Source of the DNA: Sulfitobacter brevis
Lineage (GTDB): Bacteria; Pseudomonadota; Alphaproteobacteria; Rhodobacterales; Rhodobacteraceae
Assembly (NCBI RefSeq): GCF_900112755.1
Contig: NZ_FOMW01000003.1
Span: forward strand, 124,001-188,000
Direction: 5' to 3'
Length of the DNA stretch: 64,000 nt
Shown: positions 61,521 through 64,000 of the stretch, in pieces
How the letters are laid out: each line of letters starts with the position of its first letter
Position numbering within the stretch: the first letter of the stretch is position 1
The notes under the pieces: model-generated
What the model was told of the DNA's origin: nothing
What the model saw: the letters and a program-made list of their open reading frames with translations, nothing else
Databases searched by the model: none
Program-made: the position numbers and the translations under genes

Positions 61521-63566
61521 TTAGCCCCCGTCCCGCAGAACGTCCAGAAAGGCCGCGCCGAAACGTTCCGAACGCGGCTCACCCAACAAGCGGGTCAACG
61601 CGGTTACGTCGGCGTTACGCATCTGCGCAACCTTGGCCAACAAGGACGCAGAGCAGCTGAGCGGTTTGTCGGTCCCTGCCTCGCCGCGCGCCAGATCGGC
61701 CTGTACTGCCAGCAACTGGTCATAGACATCGCCCGCACCGCGCCCTGCCAGCTTGCGCCGAGACGGATGCATGGTCGCTGCCGCCCCGTTGATCACCTCA
61801 AGGAACGCCGCGCCATAAGTTTCGAGCTTTTTCGCGCCGACGCCACCGATGCGGGCCATCTCGTCCAGATTGGCGGGGCGCGTTTCCGCCATCTCGATCA
61901 AGGTGCGATCGTTGAAGATAATGTAGGCGGGCACACGGGCGTTTTCGGCCAGCCCGCGACGCTTGGCCTTGAGGGCTGACAGCAGCGGCGCGTCTTCTTC
62001 GTTGACCATTTCCTTGACCGCAGGACGGCGCACCCCGCCCGCCGCAGTGATAGAATCGCGGCGCAGGTTGATGGTGGCCTCGTCACGCAGGATCGGGCGG
62101 GCCGCATCGGTCATCCGCAACGCGCCGTGGCGCTCGGGGTCCGGGCGGATCAGATCATGGCCCATCATCTGCCGGAAAATCGCCTGCCACTGGTTGCGGG
62201 TATACTCCTTGCCAACGCCAAAGGTCGGCAGATCTGTATGGTTGCGGGCGCGGACCTTATCGGTCTCGACCCCTAAAAGGATATCGGTCAGGTGGCCCGC
62301 GCCAAACCATTCCTCAGTGCGCAGGATCGCCGACAGCGCCTTGCGCACGGCAGTGGTGCCGTCAAACACATCCGCAGGCGTGTCACAAAGATCACAATTT
62401 CCGCAGGTGATTTCGGTCTCGTCGAAGTAGCCCAGCAGGTTCGTGCGGCGACATTCCAGCGCCTCGGCCAAGCCCAACAAAGCGTTCAGCCGTGCGTGAT
62501 CGGCGCTGCGCCGTTCGGGTGGGGCGAGGCCTTCGTCGATCTGCGAGCGGCGCAGACGGATGTCGTCAGCCCCGAAGAGCGTCAGGGTCTCGGCGGGGGC
62601 ACCATCGCGCCCCGCGCGGCCGATCTCCTGATAGTAGGCCTCGATGGATTTGGGCAGGTCAGCATGGGCGACCCAGCGGATATCGGGCTTGTCGATGCCC
62701 ATGCCAAAAGCGACCGTCGCCACAACGATCAGCCCGTCTTCGCGCTGGAACCGCGCCTCGGCGATGCGTCGGTCGTCGGCCTCCATGCCGCCGTGATAGT
62801 GCAGCGCGCTATGGCCCGCTTCGCGCAGGGCACGTGCCAGCCCTTCGGTCTTGGCGCGGGTGCCGCAATAGACGATGCCGGACTGGCCCTTTCGGCTAGC
62901 AGCGAAGGTCAAAATCTGGTCGCGCGGCTTGTTCTTGGCAGAAAAGGCGAGGTGAATATTGGGCCGGTCAAAGCCCTGCAGAAAGCTGCGCGGCGGGGTG
63001 CCATCAAACAGCTTTTGCATGATTTCGTCGCGTGTTTCGGCGTCTGCCGTGGCGGTGAAAGCAGCAAGAGGCACGCCCAAGGTGCGGCGCAATTCACCAA
63101 TGCGCAGGTAATCGGGGCGGAAATCATGCCCCCACTGGCTGACGCAATGCGCCTCGTCTACCGCGATCATCGTGATGTTAGCCCGCTTCAGCATGCCTAT
63201 CGCCGAGCCTGCGGCGAGCCGTTCGGGGGCCATATACAACAACTTCAGCGTGCCCGCTTCCAGCGCCTCCCAAACCGCGTCGGTTTCCTCAGGCGTGTTG
63301 CCCGAGGTCAGTGCCCCCGCGACAACGCCCGCTTCTTGCAAGGCGCGGACTTGGTCACGCATTAGCGCGATCAGCGGCGAGATCACCACCGTTACCCCCT
63401 CCCGCATCAGGGCTGGCAACTGGAAACACAGGGATTTACCGCCGCCTGTCGGCATGATCGCCAGCACGTTCTCACCGGCGGTCACCGCCTCGACAATCTC
63501 CTGCTGGCCAAGGCGGAAATCGTCAAAGCCGAATACATCTTTTAGCAGCGTGGCAGCGCCTGTCAT
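61521..63566 (-). CDS. recQ: ATP-dependent DNA helicase RecQ
   Basis: A 681-aa 3'-5' DNA helicase for recombination and replication-fork repair. It has Walker A MPTGGGKS (38-45), the DEAH box VDEAHCVSQWGHDFRPDY, motif VI (QEIGRAGRDG), the RecQ zinc site CGNCDLC, the winged-helix RQC domain and a C-terminal HRDC domain. AGGA stands five bases before the ATG. Cotranscribed with yaaA. Confidence 0.96.
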   Translation of the reverse strand: MTGAATLLKDVFGFDDFRLGQQEIVEAVTAGENVLAIMPTGGGKSLCFQLPALMREGVTVVISPLIALMRDQVRALQEAGVVAGALTSGNTPEETDAVWEALEAGTLKLLYMAPERLAAGSAIGMLKRANITMIAVDEAHCVSQWGHDFRPDYLRIGELRRTLGVPLAAFTATADAETRDEIMQKLFDGTPPRSFLQGFDRPNIHLAFSAKNKPRDQILTFAASRKGQSGIVYCGTRAKTEGLARALREAGHSALHYHGGMEADDRRIAEARFQREDGLIVVATVAFGMGIDKPDIRWVAHADLPKSIEAYYQEIGRAGRDGAPAETLTLFGADDIRLRRSQIDEGLAPPERRSADHARLNALLGLAEALECRRTNLLGYFDETEITCGNCDLCDTPADVFDGTTAVRKALSAILRTEEWFGAGHLTDILLGVETDKVRARNHTDLPTFGVGKEYTRNQWQAIFRQMMGHDLIRPDPERHGALRMTDAARPILRDEATINLRRDSITAAGGVRRPAVKEMVNEEDAPLLSALKAKRRGLAENARVPAYIIFNDRTLIEMAETRPANLDEMARIGGVGAKKLETYGAAFLEVINGAAATMHPSRRKLAGRGAGDVYDQLLAVQADLARGEAGTDKPLSCSASLLAKVAQMRNADVTALTRLLGEPRSERFGAAFLDVLRDGG

Positions 63567-63693
63567 CGGGATCCTGTGGGATTATCTGCTCTTTGATGCA
63601 GACTCCCATACTAACAAATGGTGAACAAGCCCCAGAACGCGGCATCGCGCCGCTGATCAGAGCAAACTTGCCGAAGCCGCGCCCGTGACGCGA

Positions 63694-63981
63694 TTAGTAC
63701 ATCATCGGCATGTTGTTGATCAGCAGGATGCGCAGCACGGCGACCGAAATCAGGACGATCAGCGGCGCCAAATCAAGCCCGCCCATCGGCGGGATCACCG
63801 AACGGACGCGCGAATAGACCGGTTCCAGCAGACGGTTCAGCCCGTCCCAGATTTGCGCGACCAGCGGTTGGCGCAAATTGAGCACCTGAAAGTTGATCAG
63901 CCACGACATGATCACATGCGCGATCACGATGAACCACACGATGTTCAGCAAAAGCATGAGGATTTGGAACAACGAGGTCAT
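63694..63981 (-). CDS. YggT family membrane protein
   Basis: A 95-aa protein with two membrane segments (about 6-27 and 65-90) around a conserved loop (NRLLEPVYSRVRSVIPPMGGLDLAPLIVLI), the YggT signature. In other bacteria such proteins are linked to osmotic stress and cell division, and often lie beside ppx/yggS or DUF167 genes. The ATG at 63981 is preceded by GAAAGGG about nine bases upstream; 19 bases remain to the window end. The 127-base gap to recQ has no other gene visible. Confidence 0.88.
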   Translation of the reverse strand: MTSLFQILMLLLNIVWFIVIAHVIMSWLINFQVLNLRQPLVAQIWDGLNRLLEPVYSRVRSVIPPMGGLDLAPLIVLISVAVLRILLINNMPMMY

Positions 63982-64000
63982 AATGGGGGCCCTTTCACAG

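Overview
The window reads as chromosomal DNA of an alphaproteobacterium of the order Rhodobacterales, most likely the Roseobacter group. The evidence is a CcrM-type GANTC methyltransferase next to rnhB, a DUF2794 protein, a DUF6478 protein, a ferritin-VIT1 fusion (MbfA) with an Irr-type iron control element in its promoter, and the cysteine-free EnvC/CtpA/GpmI cluster. G+C is high, roughly 60% by eye. The assignment rests on gene content; no rRNA is present. I see 56 protein genes (one a fragment at the left edge), no tRNA or rRNA, no CRISPR array and no intact mobile element. No gap between genes exceeds 300 bases.

Layout. 1-2.1 kb: C-terminal fragment of an unknown gene, then rnhB-ccrM on the minus strand with three GANTC sites between them. 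2.3-4.1 kb: a secreted basic protein (minus), then a small secreted protein overlapping a two-TM protein with a C-terminal winged-helix-like domain. 4.3-7.3 kb: HpcH/HpaI aldolase coupled to an MFS transporter, then asd with a clear terminator. 7.4-10.8 kb: beta-carbonic anhydrase, a degenerate Hpt-like protein, an M17 aminopeptidase coupled to an NlpC/P60 peptidase. 10.9-14.2 kb: DUF2794, paaI-paaK, a TetR regulator coupled to a small lipoprotein, then mbfA behind an ICE box. 15.2-20.3 kb: AEC transporter, S-formylglutathione hydrolase, UPF0178, HAD hydrolase, ornithine-cyclodeaminase-like enzyme, MFS transporter. 20.5-28.2 kb: zapE, then on the minus strand a run reading from a catalytically degenerate ABC exporter with a cyclic-nucleotide-binding-like tail, through a CPBP protease, to accD, folC and a 67-aa membrane protein. 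28.4-32 kb: ilvD, a lipoprotein, DUF6478 and a short conserved protein. 32.1-36.1 kb (minus): gpmI-envC-ctpA. 36.3-40.1 kb: a CHCC zinc-finger protein, a DUF2459 protein, polA. 40.2-41.5 kb (minus): DUF1285 and a hydroxypyruvate-isomerase-like gene. 41.6-48.3 kb: a tightly coupled MoxR-DUF58-BatA/DUF4159-membrane protein operon. 48.3-58.3 kb (minus): alpha-2-macroglobulin and PBP1C, an AEC transporter, DUF1007 and NicO. 58.5-64 kb: a hybrid histidine kinase, then yaaA, recQ and yggT on the minus strand.

How the genes fit together. Most are housekeeping: amino acid synthesis (asd, ilvD), fatty acid and folate synthesis (accD, folC), glycolysis (gpmI), replication and repair (polA, recQ, rnhB), envelope maintenance (envC, ctpA, pbpC, A2M, NlpC/P60), and metal or oxidant handling (mbfA, NicO, yaaA). 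Thirteen junctions use a four-base stop/start overlap (ATGA or GTGA), so translational coupling is the local rule.

The best candidates for undescribed biology are the pseudo-ABC/cNMP protein coupled to a CPBP protease, the membrane-anchored winged-helix protein with its secreted partner, the Hpt-like protein that lacks its histidine, and the kinase whose first receiver carries Glu at the phosphorylation site. Function statements rest on motif reading without database searches.
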